Of a stretch of DNA of 39,855 bases, positions 24,285-31,319 are shown piece after piece. Origin of the DNA: Oscillospiraceae bacterium (GTDB lineage Bacteria; Bacillota; Clostridia; Oscillospirales; Oscillospiraceae). Within the stretch, counting starts at the first letter, position 1. The number at the start of each line of letters is the position of its first letter. The notes below the pieces were generated by a model, which saw only the letters and a list, made by a program, of their open reading frames with translations, was not told where the DNA came from and ran no database searches. Location: positions 1-39,855 of the forward strand of contig JAJBUU010000029.1 in the NCBI GenBank assembly GCA_020860205.1, read 5' to 3'. The position numbers and the translations under genes were made by a program.

Positions 24285-25220
24285 TTAATTTGTGGCAAGG
24301 CTTAAAATATCCTCAAATAATTTATCAATGTTTTCCTGCTTCGACTGCTCATGTTCAGCACGTTCAACATTTTTCAACGCCAAATATTCAACGATTGAAC
24401 CCCCATGTTCTTTGAAGCTTCTTAACCCGCCCTTATATGCTTTGCTGCTTTCAAGATAACCGTAACTTTCGGCAATGTTTTGAAGCTTTTCCTTTTGGTG
24501 CAATATCTCCAACGCTTTTTTCTCTATTTGCCTGATACGCTCATAGGACAAACCCATTTGTTCCGCGATTTCTTCCAGTGTCTTTGAATAGTGGTATCGT
24601 TCGGAAATGACCTCGCTTTGCTTACCGCCCAATTCATCAACGATTTTCCAAAGTTGGGCGGCAAGCTGTTCTTGTGCAACCGCTTCCGTAACCTGTTCTT
24701 CCAAATCAACCGGATCGGCAAGAACGCTTTCCACGGTAATATCATCTGTTCCGGTTACAAAGTCGCTTGTGCTTATGCACTCCGATTCATGTATTGCTTT
24801 TCGCAAATTGGAAAGCTGTCCTTCACTGATTCCCAACGCTGCACATATTTCAGAATCGGCGGCTTCTTTACCGCTTGCAGAACATTCCGCAAGGAATTTT
24901 TTGTATTTGGCTATTCGTATTCGCAAATATTCCGGTATACGCTTTGTGTTTTTGGTATCGGATATGTAGCGTTGGAAAGTGCGGTTCAGGCACGGGAAAA
25001 GAAATGTTGTGAATTTGTTCCCCTGTTCCGGTTCAAAACCTTCAACGGCTTTCAATAAACCAAAATAGGATTCCTGCATCAAATCATCAATATCCGCATA
25101 GGCGGCGTATTTTTTCGCTATCCCGTATATGAAGCCCCGATTCTGCAAAAAAAGCTGTTCCATCGCTTCTTCTGAATTTTCCCCGGTCTTAATTTGCAAA
25201 ACCAACGCTTCATTCTCCAT
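24285..25220 (-). CDS. RNA polymerase sigma-70 family sigma factor encoded by the element
   Basis: A 311-residue sigma factor. Region 2 is clear at residues ~20-95: NRGFIYGIAKKYAAYADIDD, then LMQESYFGLLKAVEGFEP and KFTTFLFPCLNRTFQRYI, covering core binding and -10 recognition. A central helical part with ISEGQLSNLRKA follows. Region 4 at ~200-245 has the helix-turn-helix TLEEIAEQMGLSYERIRQIEKKAL, which would read a -35 element. The C-terminal ~60 residues are an extra tail rich in charged residues. Its start overlaps the end of the 65-residue gene by 11 nt. It is in the late part of the satellite cluster with the terminase small subunit. It may direct late genes of the element or hijack helper-phage promoters; that is inference. 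Confidence 0.85.
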   Translation of the reverse strand: MENEALVLQIKTGENSEEAMEQLFLQNRGFIYGIAKKYAAYADIDDLMQESYFGLLKAVEGFEPEQGNKFTTFLFPCLNRTFQRYISDTKNTKRIPEYLRIRIAKYKKFLAECSASGKEAADSEICAALGISEGQLSNLRKAIHESECISTSDFVTGTDDITVESVLADPVDLEEQVTEAVAQEQLAAQLWKIVDELGGKQSEVISERYHYSKTLEEIAEQMGLSYERIRQIEKKALEILHQKEKLQNIAESYGYLESSKAYKGGLRSFKEHGGSIVEYLALKNVERAEHEQSKQENIDKLFEDILSLATN

Positions 25221-25407
25221 CTTCTTCCACCACCTTTTTCAAAGCATCGCGATAGGCTTTGTGGATAGAAAACATTGAAATCATTTTATTTAAGGTTTCC
25301 TGCCGGATTCCCAATTCTTTTGCCATAAGGATATATTTTGCTTCTTCCTGCAACCGTTTTTCACTTTCCAATACCCCCATAGCCTTTGTATATGCTGTTT
25401 TCTCCAT
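25210..25407 (-). CDS. Small helical protein of unknown function, coupled to the sigma factor
   Basis: A 65-residue, strongly charged, mostly helical protein (EKRLQEEAKYILMAKELGIRQ). It starts below GAGGTAGGAG and overlaps the sigma-factor start by 11 nt, so the two are translationally coupled. A small coupled partner could be a sigma-associated regulator, but there is no recognisable domain. Confidence 0.55.
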   Translation of the reverse strand: MEKTAYTKAMGVLESEKRLQEEAKYILMAKELGIRQETLNKMISMFSIHKAYRDALKKVVEEDGE

Positions 25408-25467
25408 GCTCCTACCTCAATTCAAAATGGGGTTGTGAGGTATTCCCCCGCAACCCCGAATGACTGC

Positions 25468-26226
25468 TTAAATCTGATTCTTCATGGTATCGTCAATAAT
25501 ATCTTCTGCCGTGGGAACATAATTGCTGAACAGAAGCGGATATTTCAACGCAAGTTCTTCATACATTTTCCCAAGCCGGATTATTTCATCGGGTAGGACA
25601 CAAACGGAATAGCGGGTGCGGTTCTGTACCTCAAAGCGTGACGCACCATTTACGCCCACATTTACAAGCTGATAATCAAGCAGCACCGGGTAATCTGTAA
25701 CCGCCTTGACATCATTCAGATATTCCACATACAAATTTACTTCATCATTGGAACCCATATAGTCACGGATAATCCCCCTGATTTCAGGGCTATATTTATC
25801 GGCTGCCTGCTGATTTTCCCAACGAATAGAAAGAACATCGTTGATAACCTTCAAAGCCTTATATGAGCCTTTCAGCGGTTCAATGACAGACCGGAACAAA
25901 TCCGCTGTGATATTTGCGCCGCACATTTCAATGACCTTCAAGGCGTTTGCAATGTCCGTTCCATGATCCACGCCATCTTCACCAAAAGAAACGGCGTATT
26001 CCTCGCAAAACTGCTTCACAAGCCCCCGCAAAATATCAGAATTCCCCGCGCAAAGCTTTTCCATGTCTGCTTTCAGTCCTGCAATGTGTTCCTGTCTGCC
26101 AAAATCAGAAAAGCGCCTATCAATGGCAATCTGATTTGCGGTATCTTCAATTTTTTTCGCTTCCTGCTCATGCTCACCAAGCAGCGCTAAGAAGCGGCTT
26201 GCATATCTTTCATAAGATTTTTCCAT
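25468..26226 (-). CDS. Conserved-looking protein of unknown function in the satellite late cluster
   Basis: A 252-residue, acidic, probably soluble and largely helical protein without signal peptide or membrane segment. It begins MEKSYERYASRFLALLGEHEQEAKKI. I recognise no domain. It lies between the cold-shock protein gene and the sigma-factor cluster with short gaps, so it is probably co-transcribed with the terminase small subunit. Genes in this place in known satellites often act on helper-phage packaging or capsid assembly, which makes that a testable idea only. The start follows AAGGGGAATG. Confidence 0.6.
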   Translation of the reverse strand: MEKSYERYASRFLALLGEHEQEAKKIEDTANQIAIDRRFSDFGRQEHIAGLKADMEKLCAGNSDILRGLVKQFCEEYAVSFGEDGVDHGTDIANALKVIEMCGANITADLFRSVIEPLKGSYKALKVINDVLSIRWENQQAADKYSPEIRGIIRDYMGSNDEVNLYVEYLNDVKAVTDYPVLLDYQLVNVGVNGASRFEVQNRTRYSVCVLPDEIIRLGKMYEELALKYPLLFSNYVPTAEDIIDDTMKNQI

Positions 26227-26245
26227 GATTTTTCATTCCCCTTCC

Positions 26246-26458
26246 TTACTGATCCAGTAATACAACGCCCTTTGCTGCTGTACCCTTGCTTGTGGTTTCG
26301 GTGCTTGCGATTTCAACCGCCTGACCGCTTACCGGATATACCCCGCCGAACCCGTCAACATCGGATATGTGAAGGAAATAATCATTTCCATCTTCCCCGG
26401 TGATAAATCCGTAACCCTTTTTCGTGTTAAAAAATTTGATTTTACCTTTCATTTTCAT
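26246..26458 (-). CDS. Cold-shock domain protein (CspA family)
   Basis: A 70-residue single-domain nucleic-acid-binding protein. The RNP motifs are visible as KGKIKFFNTKKGYGFITGED (RNP1 KGYGFI) and DYFLHISDV (RNP2), followed by the usual strands ending AAKGVVLLDQ. Such proteins bind single-stranded RNA or DNA and act as RNA chaperones or antiterminators. It lies 11 nt after the terminase small subunit gene and on the same strand. Either of two ATGs (26458 or 26452) may be used; AAAGGA precedes them. A cold-shock protein within a satellite is unusual and might act in antitermination or replication. Confidence 0.88.
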   Translation of the reverse strand: MKMKGKIKFFNTKKGYGFITGEDGNDYFLHISDVDGFGGVYPVSGQAVEIASTETTSKGTAAKGVVLLDQ

Positions 26459-26469
26459 ATTGTCCTTTC

Positions 26470-26892
26470 TTATTGTTTCAGATCGTCCACGATCACAACG
26501 GGTTCAAGCTCTATACTCACATCTTTTCTGAAAATCCCGTACCGCTTCCCGATCAATTCAGCACACTTGATCCGGTCTTTTGCCGAAACCTCAATTTCTA
26601 TGACTTCCTGAACGCCATCACCAACAAACCGCAAAACCTGTTCCGTTTTTTCCCCTCTCATTACAGAAGTGAGATATTCCAAAACTTCCTGCGTGTCTGC
26701 AATTTGTTCATTGTGAATCCGTTCAAGCTGTTCTTCAATGTAAGCGGCAATCTTCCGATTATCCAGTAATTTCACGGCTTGTTCATTCGCCGTCCTTGCT
26801 GAATATCCCGCCCGGATTGCGGCTTGTGTTGCGTTACAGTCAAGCAAATATTCATCTGCAAAGCGCCGCTGTTTTACAGTCAACCCATTCAT
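26470..26892 (-). CDS. Phage terminase small subunit (TerS)
   Basis: A 140-residue small terminase subunit, which recognises the packaging (pac or cos) site and hands DNA to the large terminase. The N-terminus LTVKQRRFADEYLLDCNATQ followed by AAIRAGYSARTANEQAVKLL is the typical Terminase_2 helix-turn-helix, with NRKIAAYIEEQLER after it. The C-terminal half, with EVSAKDRIKCAELIGKRYGI, resembles the oligomerisation part. No large subunit, portal or capsid gene lies nearby. A lone TerS is the device by which phage-inducible islands redirect a helper phage's large terminase to their own DNA. The start follows AAGGTGATGGA and a good promoter lies upstream. Confidence 0.88.
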   Translation of the reverse strand: MNGLTVKQRRFADEYLLDCNATQAAIRAGYSARTANEQAVKLLDNRKIAAYIEEQLERIHNEQIADTQEVLEYLTSVMRGEKTEQVLRFVGDGVQEVIEIEVSAKDRIKCAELIGKRYGIFRKDVSIELEPVVIVDDLKQ

Positions 26893-26923
26893 TCCATCAC
26901 CTTCTTTCGTTTTCGGTGTCCTT

Positions 26924-26967
26924 ATTATACTATATCTTGTGGTTTATGTAATGCTTATATACAAGAT
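26924..26967 (-). promoter_or_regulatory. Promoter of the TerS cluster with activator-like inverted repeat
   Basis: On the minus strand a perfect TATAAT (26924-26929) lies 17 bp from ATTACA (26947-26952), a weak -35. The arms ATCTTGT (26934-26940) and ACAAGAT (26961-26967) form an inverted repeat that straddles the -35. A weak -35 with a flanking dyad suits an activator such as the Mor-type protein encoded just upstream. Confidence 0.5.
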
Positions 26968-26980
26968 TTAGTGATTTTTC

Positions 26981-27013
26981 GGAAAAATAATAAGCCGGGG
27001 CATTACCCCCGGC
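26981..27013 (-). terminator. Intrinsic terminator of the Mor-like gene
   Basis: On the minus strand GCCGGGG (27013-27007) pairs with CCCCGGC (27000-26994) and is followed by TTATTATTTTT. The stem overlaps the last codons of the Mor-like gene and separates early from late genes of the element. Confidence 0.85.
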
Positions 27014-27257
27014 GCTGAATGATATGATAGATATGCGGTACTGATAATTTCCACTTTTCCGCAATTTCTTTTATATCAAGGTTATTATAATAATCCTGCC
27101 TGATTGCCCGGTTGCGTTCGTCCTTTGAAGTGCAGCCGCCAAGATAACCTTGCGGAATGCGTATTTCCGCACCCGGCATTTCATCACACAATTCTTCAAA
27201 AGCAGAAGCGCCGATAATGCTTTTCAATTTGTTCAAAGCAAGTTCATTATTGTTCAA
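27003..27257 (-). CDS. Mor-type transcription activator
   Basis: An 84-residue helix-turn-helix protein resembling the Mor/C activator family that switches on middle or late phage genes. The features are a short dimerisation part (FEELCDEMPGAEIRIP), the basic RNRAIRQDY and the C-terminal DNA-binding HTH LDIKEIAEKWKLSVPHIYHI. The start is TTG at 27257, placed correctly after AAGGGGGTGAG. It precedes the terminase small subunit gene, whose promoter has a poor -35 and a dyad, as expected for a Mor target. A perfect 8-2-8 inverted repeat lies between its own promoter region and ribosome binding site. Confidence 0.7.
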   Translation of the reverse strand: MNNNELALNKLKSIIGASAFEELCDEMPGAEIRIPQGYLGGCTSKDERNRAIRQDYYNNLDIKEIAEKWKLSVPHIYHIIQRRG

Positions 27258-27275
27258 AATCTCACCCCCTTATTT

Positions 27276-27293
27276 TTGAAAGTGAACTTTCAA
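27276..27293. promoter_or_regulatory. Perfect inverted repeat upstream of the Mor-like gene
   Basis: TTGAAAGT and ACTTTCAA form an 8-bp perfect dyad with a 2-base centre, lying just upstream of the ribosome binding site of the Mor-like gene. It is a good candidate operator, possibly autoregulatory. Confidence 0.5.
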
Positions 27294-27423
27294 TTTTGAC
27301 ATTATTACACCCGTATGACACAAAAGCGCCGCAAAAGCCTTATTTTATTGGCGTTCGTGGTTATCAAGTTCATAACATCACCAAAAGAAAGCTTTAAATT
27401 CCGTGCAAACGTCCCCGCATGGA

Positions 27424-27463
27424 ATTCAAATTTATTCAAATTTATTAAAATTCATTCAAATTC
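27424..27463. repeat. Iteron-like tandem repeats, candidate replication origin
   Basis: Four tandem copies of a 10-base unit lie in exact register: ATTCAAATTT, ATTCAAATTT, ATTAAAATTC and ATTCAAATTC. They sit in the only long non-coding gap (about 280 nt) of the leftward gene cluster, one small gene downstream of the primase-helicase. Iterons beside an AT-rich stretch are typical of satellite origins bound by the element's own initiator. Confidence 0.55.
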
Positions 27464-27472
27464 GCCATTGTG

Positions 27473-27519
27473 CGGGTGGGGGAAGTTGAAAATAACTAAG
27501 TTTTACTAATCCCCGCCCG
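27473..27519. other. Stem-loop next to the iteron-like repeats
   Basis: CGGGTGGGG (27473-27481) pairs with CCCCGCCCG (27511-27519) with one wobble, around a 29-nt AT-rich loop. It lies 10 nt from the tandem repeats and may belong to an origin or be a terminator-like stem after the 113-residue gene. No U-tract follows. Confidence 0.4.
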
Positions 27520-27539
27520 AACACAACCGCTTCACGGGA

Positions 27540-27881
27540 TCATGTTTCAGAAGCACCATAGAATACTTCGGTGTATTCCTTAAATGCCCGATCAATCCCG
27601 CCGTCCTTATCCGTCATGCTCCAATCAAAGAAATTATCAATCCCCTGTTCTTTTGCAATCCGGTTCAACACTGTAAGTATCTTGAAGATATTCACATAAG
27701 ACTTGTCCTTTTCGCCTTGCGTGTGGGGGATTGGTAGCGTAACCGTTTCATCATCGCCGTTTATTTCAACTTCTGTAAGATAAAGCATTTTCCCCGGCTT
27801 CTTTGGGTTTGGTACACCGTAAAGCATAAAATCAATATGTTTCTGCTTCTCTAACCACTTCAAGAATTCGCTATCTGTCAT
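27540..27881 (-). CDS. Small acidic protein of unknown function
   Basis: A 113-residue soluble protein starting MTDSEFLKWLEKQKHIDF. It has a beta-rich middle (MLYLTEVEINGDDETVTLPI) and a helical second half (NIFKILTVLNRIAKEQGI). No domain is recognised. It follows the primase-helicase gene by about 100 nt in the same direction and ends next to the stem-loop and iteron block, so a role in replication or copy control is possible. AAAGGA precedes the ATG. Confidence 0.6.
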   Translation of the reverse strand: MTDSEFLKWLEKQKHIDFMLYGVPNPKKPGKMLYLTEVEINGDDETVTLPIPHTQGEKDKSYVNIFKILTVLNRIAKEQGIDNFFDWSMTDKDGGIDRAFKEYTEVFYGASET

Positions 27882-27980
27882 TTTTGTTTTCCTTTCTGTG
27901 TGCTGTTTCTATAAACATACCATTCCTTTTGTTCATTTCATTCCTACAATCAGAAACAAAAGAAACAAAATAAATAGTGG

Positions 27981-29711
27981 TTATGTAGATACATCACACT
28001 TTTCAAATTTGTGTTTGCTTGCCGCCGTTCCTTTGCTGATTTCGGTGTGTAAAACACCATCTTCAAACAAGAACCCGTTGATTTCCGCTAATTCCTTTCC
28101 CAACTTTTGAGAAGTTAAGGCTATCGGCGTTCCATATTCCTTGCTTTTTTCAATGATTGCTTTGCAGAACCCGCTCCACACGCCGCCGTTATCTTCAAGC
28201 AGCTTGAAGATTGTTTTTCGTGTATTGCCTATCAGATACCCCGCCCGTTTCATTTCAATTTCAGTCCTTGCCATGAAATCATTGAACGAATCAGAACGCC
28301 GCATCCACTTTCCATGATCCTTGTCGAATGTCAATGCGAATTCTTCATAGGAAACATCACGCCCGGTCACGCTCATTTTTGTAATGTCATCGCTTCTTTT
28401 CTGCTTTGTCAAAACAATCATGTCATCGGCTGCACCCGCAACGCCATAAGTACCAGTAATATTGACGAACGGATCATCCGGATCAATGCCCTTGCGTGTA
28501 TGTGTCACCAACACAACCGCAACGCCGTGACTATCTGCAAATTTCTTGATTACCCCGGCTTCACGGGAATCCACACCATACGCCGATTCATTCCGTTTGG
28601 CTTCACCCCTGACTTTCACGAATGTATCAATGATAATCAGCTTTGTTTTGGGATGCGCCGTCAAGAATTCTTCCAACTGCTCAATAAACCCATTATCAAG
28701 TGTTGCGCTGTCAATCGCCAATTCCAAGCCGGACGGAAGCGGATCGCCATCAAGAATTTGCGCCGCCCTTTGTTTCAGACGGTCAAAGCGATCTTCCAAT
28801 GATAAATACAGAACACCGCTTTTGTTCGTCTTAAATCCGAGAAAATCACGCCCGTATGCTACCGATAAACTCATATCAAGGCATAGCCACGATTTCCCGT
28901 ATTTCGGGGGGCTTGCCAAAAGCGACAACCCAACCGGAATCAAACCTTCAATGACAAATTCAACGGGCTTAATATCCATTTGGGAAAGTTCAACGCCGTT
29001 CAAAGTGTTCAATTTTGGTGTTTCCGTTATTCCTGCAAAGGTTTCATCCCGCAAAATGGTTTTCAGTTCCGAATCAGACAGAGGATTTAAGAAAACAAAG
29101 TTGTTGGTATTGTTCAAAATCCGCAATATCTGTTCTTTGCTGAAACGCTTGCTTTTGTCGTGTGACAGTAGAACCGCCATACCGGAAACGCCATTGTTGC
29201 GCCCGCCCTGATCCTGCTTCCACAAATTGATTTGTGTATAGACTGGCAATAATTCTTCCGGTACTTCCTGATAATCTTCACCTTCCAAAATGTCATAGTC
29301 GGGCGGGAAGCGGTCTACACCATGCACACGCAACGGAATGTATGTAGCGCCGCCGTGAATGTCCGCAATCAATCCAACCGCTAACTTCTGATCTTTGGAA
29401 GAAAGCTTCTTAATCCCGCCTTGTTCATTTTTCCAATAGGTGTGAATGTGCTTATTGTCGGGGTTTTCCAAAACAAGGCAACGCCATTCATTGGCTTCTG
29501 CCATTTCAAGAAACCTTTCGCTCATTTCAGGATCATCAAAGCTTATATCAATATAACCATCCTGCATGATTGCGCCGAATGAATCGCTTTTTGCAGCTTC
29601 ATCAAAAGTTGCAATATGATCCTTTCCTTTAGTGGTGATACCGGGTGCGGGTTTCTTCCCATCACCGGGAACGTATGTCTTGAAAATCTTGCTGTTTCCT
29701 GTCCAACTCAT
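27981..29711 (-). CDS. Primase-helicase (RepA-like AAA ATPase) of the satellite
   Basis: A 576-residue replication protein. The N-terminal ~200 residues resemble an archaeo-eukaryotic-type primase/polymerase (GYIDISFDDPE as acidic motif, HIHTYWKN as histidine motif). A middle segment with SKEQILRILNNTNN precedes a RecA-like RepA/AAA_25 ATPase: Walker A SPPKYGKSWL, Walker B KLIIIDTF, then VVLVTHTRK and TGTYGVAGAADD. The C-terminal ~120 residues resemble a winged helix. It probably primes and unwinds element DNA at its own origin. The ATG at 29711 follows GGGGGTG by about 10 nt. It is the largest replication gene of the element, downstream of the early regulators and upstream of the iteron-like repeats. 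Confidence 0.8.
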   Translation of the reverse strand: MSWTGNSKIFKTYVPGDGKKPAPGITTKGKDHIATFDEAAKSDSFGAIMQDGYIDISFDDPEMSERFLEMAEANEWRCLVLENPDNKHIHTYWKNEQGGIKKLSSKDQKLAVGLIADIHGGATYIPLRVHGVDRFPPDYDILEGEDYQEVPEELLPVYTQINLWKQDQGGRNNGVSGMAVLLSHDKSKRFSKEQILRILNNTNNFVFLNPLSDSELKTILRDETFAGITETPKLNTLNGVELSQMDIKPVEFVIEGLIPVGLSLLASPPKYGKSWLCLDMSLSVAYGRDFLGFKTNKSGVLYLSLEDRFDRLKQRAAQILDGDPLPSGLELAIDSATLDNGFIEQLEEFLTAHPKTKLIIIDTFVKVRGEAKRNESAYGVDSREAGVIKKFADSHGVAVVLVTHTRKGIDPDDPFVNITGTYGVAGAADDMIVLTKQKRSDDITKMSVTGRDVSYEEFALTFDKDHGKWMRRSDSFNDFMARTEIEMKRAGYLIGNTRKTIFKLLEDNGGVWSGFCKAIIEKSKEYGTPIALTSQKLGKELAEINGFLFEDGVLHTEISKGTAASKHKFEKCDVST

Positions 29712-29768
29712 TTTGCGCCGCACCCCCTTTCATTTCGATTTCTATATTTGCACTTCATCCGATTTTTC

Positions 29769-29882
29769 TTAATACCTGATACACTGTTCATACTTTTCCA
29801 TGACAGAATCAGAAACGCCGCTTGTATGACGTTGGGCAATGTTGCAGCATTTCCCATCGGCGTATTCAATTCGATACCTCAT
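29769..29882 (-). CDS. Very small protein of unknown function
   Basis: A 37-codon frame starting MRYRIEYADGKCCNIAQRH and ending EKYEQCIRY. It has a good ribosome binding site (AAAGGTAGG) 8 nt after the stop of the XRE-like gene and is followed 57 nt later by the primase-helicase gene. It has two adjacent cysteines but no recognised domain. The call rests on ribosome binding site, position and tight packing. Confidence 0.5.
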   Translation of the reverse strand: MRYRIEYADGKCCNIAQRHTSGVSDSVMEKYEQCIRY

Positions 29883-29890
29883 GATTCAAC

Positions 29891-30124
29891 CTACCTTTCA
29901 TAATATTTTGGTTTGCTTCGGAATCCCCAATCTTCGATAATGTCCGTAACCGGAACATTCAGCGCCTTTGCAATCTTGCCGATAGTCTGCGGTCTTGCTT
30001 CCTGAACGCCTTTAGTGATTCGTGTGATAGTGACCTGAGATATACCACACTTTTCAGAAAGTTCTTTTGCTGAATAAGCTGCATTTGCCATCGCGATTTG
30101 CAATTTTTGAGAATTAACTTTCAA
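29891..30124 (-). CDS. XRE-family helix-turn-helix regulator
   Basis: A 77-residue Cro/CI-type DNA-binding protein: QKLQIAMANAAYSAKELSEK, then GISQVTITRITKGVQEARPQ and TIGKIAKALNVPVTDIIED, covering the whole HTH domain with little else. The TTG at 30124 is preferred because AAGGTG lies 6 nt upstream; a GTG at 30133 is the alternative. It is in the early leftward unit transcribed from the divergent switch and may be the Cro-like counterpart to the rightward repressor, or control later genes. Confidence 0.8.
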   Translation of the reverse strand: MKVNSQKLQIAMANAAYSAKELSEKCGISQVTITRITKGVQEARPQTIGKIAKALNVPVTDIIEDWGFRSKPKYYER

Positions 30125-30222
30125 TTTATTCACCTTCTTTCTTGATTTTTACGGAAAGATCACTTCATCCGATTTTTCCTTTCTTTGCCCCGTGAGTGTT
30201 GCAGCACTGAACGGAAGCAGCA

Positions 30223-30540
30223 CTATTTGTTTTTCTTCTTGATTAACTCGTTAATTTTCCAGATCAACATTCCGTATTGCCCGTATGTTTCAAATTTAAC
30301 ATTTATATCAAAGCCGAACCCCTTAAAAAATTCATTACAGTGATAAATTGCAAAGCCGTTTGTTATGGTGTGCAGAAATACCCCATCGGTTGATAAGATA
30401 TAAACAGCCGGATCACCATTTACTGTCTTTATCAATTCAACGCGAATGACCGTTTCATGTTTTGGAAAGCCCATTTGGTGTTGTATCTGTTTCACCGCTT
30501 TGCTTCTCCTGAATTCCTCAAAATCAATTATTTCACACAT
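30223..30540 (-). CDS. Early-region protein of unknown function (105 aa)
   Basis: A 105-residue protein beginning MCEIIDFEEFRRSKAVKQIQ and ending in a lysine-rich tail (NELIKKKNK). It has a beta-rich centre (VYILSTDGVFLHTITNGFAIYHC). No domain is recognised. It starts 6 nt after the stop of the preceding gene, with AAAGG 9 nt upstream, so it is co-transcribed with the two genes before it. Its centre has a layout similar to the upstream 107-residue protein (VTIIRVRRGINGFPYSACDANGFFIG), hinting at distant relationship. Confidence 0.55.
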   Translation of the reverse strand: MCEIIDFEEFRRSKAVKQIQHQMGFPKHETVIRVELIKTVNGDPAVYILSTDGVFLHTITNGFAIYHCNEFFKGFGFDINVKFETYGQYGMLIWKINELIKKKNK

Positions 30541-30545
30541 AATGT

Positions 30546-30869
30546 TCAACCTTTCCGGGCGTATGCCCCTAAAATTTCTTCTAACATTTCCTTTGTTTCG
30601 TCAATCCTGCTCATATCCGGTTTCTTATCCAGTTCCCGGATCAACTTCACTTTTCCCCAACGAATTTCTAATAACCAATGTTTCCGCACATCGCCCAACT
30701 TTTCAAAGTTCCCAATGAAAAAGCCGTTTGCATCACAAGCAGAATAGGGGAAGCCGTTAATTCCACGCCGAACCCGAATAATTGTTACTTTCTGTTCTTC
30801 CGATTTTCTTTTCAGGTAATTGCTATAATCAATCGGTTCATCTGTATATGTCTTTTCCCAAGATTTCAT
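30546..30869 (-). CDS. Early-region protein of unknown function (107 aa)
   Basis: A 107-residue basic protein starting MKSWEKTYTDEPIDYSNYLK, with a beta-rich part around NGFPYSACDANGFFIGNFEK and a helical, charged C-terminus (MSRIDETKEMLEEILGAY). No domain is recognised. The ATG follows GGGGTGAGG; the frame open to 30911 overlaps the previous gene and is rejected. It is the second gene of the early leftward unit. Confidence 0.55.
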   Translation of the reverse strand: MKSWEKTYTDEPIDYSNYLKRKSEEQKVTIIRVRRGINGFPYSACDANGFFIGNFEKLGDVRKHWLLEIRWGKVKLIRELDKKPDMSRIDETKEMLEEILGAYARKG

Positions 30870-30880
30870 TTCCTCACCCC

Positions 30881-31129
30881 TCATTCTGCAATATCGTTGA
30901 AAGATAAGCATCTAAGAACTAAGTCAATTTCGGTCTGCCCGAATTGTGCTTTTTTGAGTGCATCCGAAATCTTGTCAAGGCTAATCGGATATTCATCTGT
31001 AATGTCTTTCACGGCGATAACCTCACCATTTCCCATTACATAATCCCTTGCGGCTTTTTCGTTTTTAGCCGGAACTGCTACTTTGAAGCAATCCCTTCCG
31101 TCATCCATGTAAACCATATACTTTTTCAT
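30881..31129 (-). CDS. First gene of the early leftward unit, unknown function (82 aa)
   Basis: An 82-residue protein starting MKKYMVYMDDGRDCFKVAVP, with a beta-strand-rich first half (EVIAVKDITDEYPIS) and a helical second half (LDKISDALKKAQFG). It lies immediately after the strong divergent promoter, with AAAGGA 10 nt upstream. Position alone suggests an early regulator or anti-repressor target; no domain supports this. Confidence 0.55.
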   Translation of the reverse strand: MKKYMVYMDDGRDCFKVAVPAKNEKAARDYVMGNGEVIAVKDITDEYPISLDKISDALKKAQFGQTEIDLVLRCLSFNDIAE

Positions 31130-31152
31130 AATCACTTCATCCTTTCTATTTG

Positions 31153-31285
31153 GATTTTGATTGTCGGTTTATTTCTCGTTTTCGGCAATGTCATTGTCGG
31201 TATGCTTGTATTATAGTGATTTTAATTGTCGTTGTCAATAGGTTTTTTCAAAAAAATTAAATTTACCTTGATTTTAATTGTCGGT
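31153..31285. promoter_or_regulatory. Repeated operators of the divergent switch
   Basis: Four copies of a sequence around ATTGTCGGT lie between the divergent genes: GATTTTGATTGTCGGT (31153-31168), TCATTGTCGGT (31191-31201), GATTTTAATTGTCGTT (31218-31233) and GATTTTAATTGTCGGT (31270-31285). The third lies in the spacer and -35 of the leftward promoter, the fourth in that of the rightward one. They are the likely binding sites of the XRE repressor. Confidence 0.7.
31210..31238 (-). promoter_or_regulatory. Leftward early promoter of the satellite
   Basis: On the minus strand the full consensus TTGACA (31233-31238) and TATAAT (31210-31215) are spaced 17 bp. An operator copy overlaps the spacer, so repressor binding would block it. 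Transcription starts near 31203, about 75 nt before the first early gene. Confidence 0.88.
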
Positions 31286-31296
31286 TATGCTATACT
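31268..31296 (+). promoter_or_regulatory. Rightward repressor promoter of the satellite
   Basis: TTGATT (31268-31273) and TATACT (31291-31296) are spaced 17 bp. An operator copy covers the -35 and spacer, so the repressor gene is probably autoregulated. Transcription starts near 31303, about 17 nt before the start codon. Confidence 0.8.
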
Positions 31297-31319
31297 GACG
31301 CATGAAAGGGGGTGATTGC

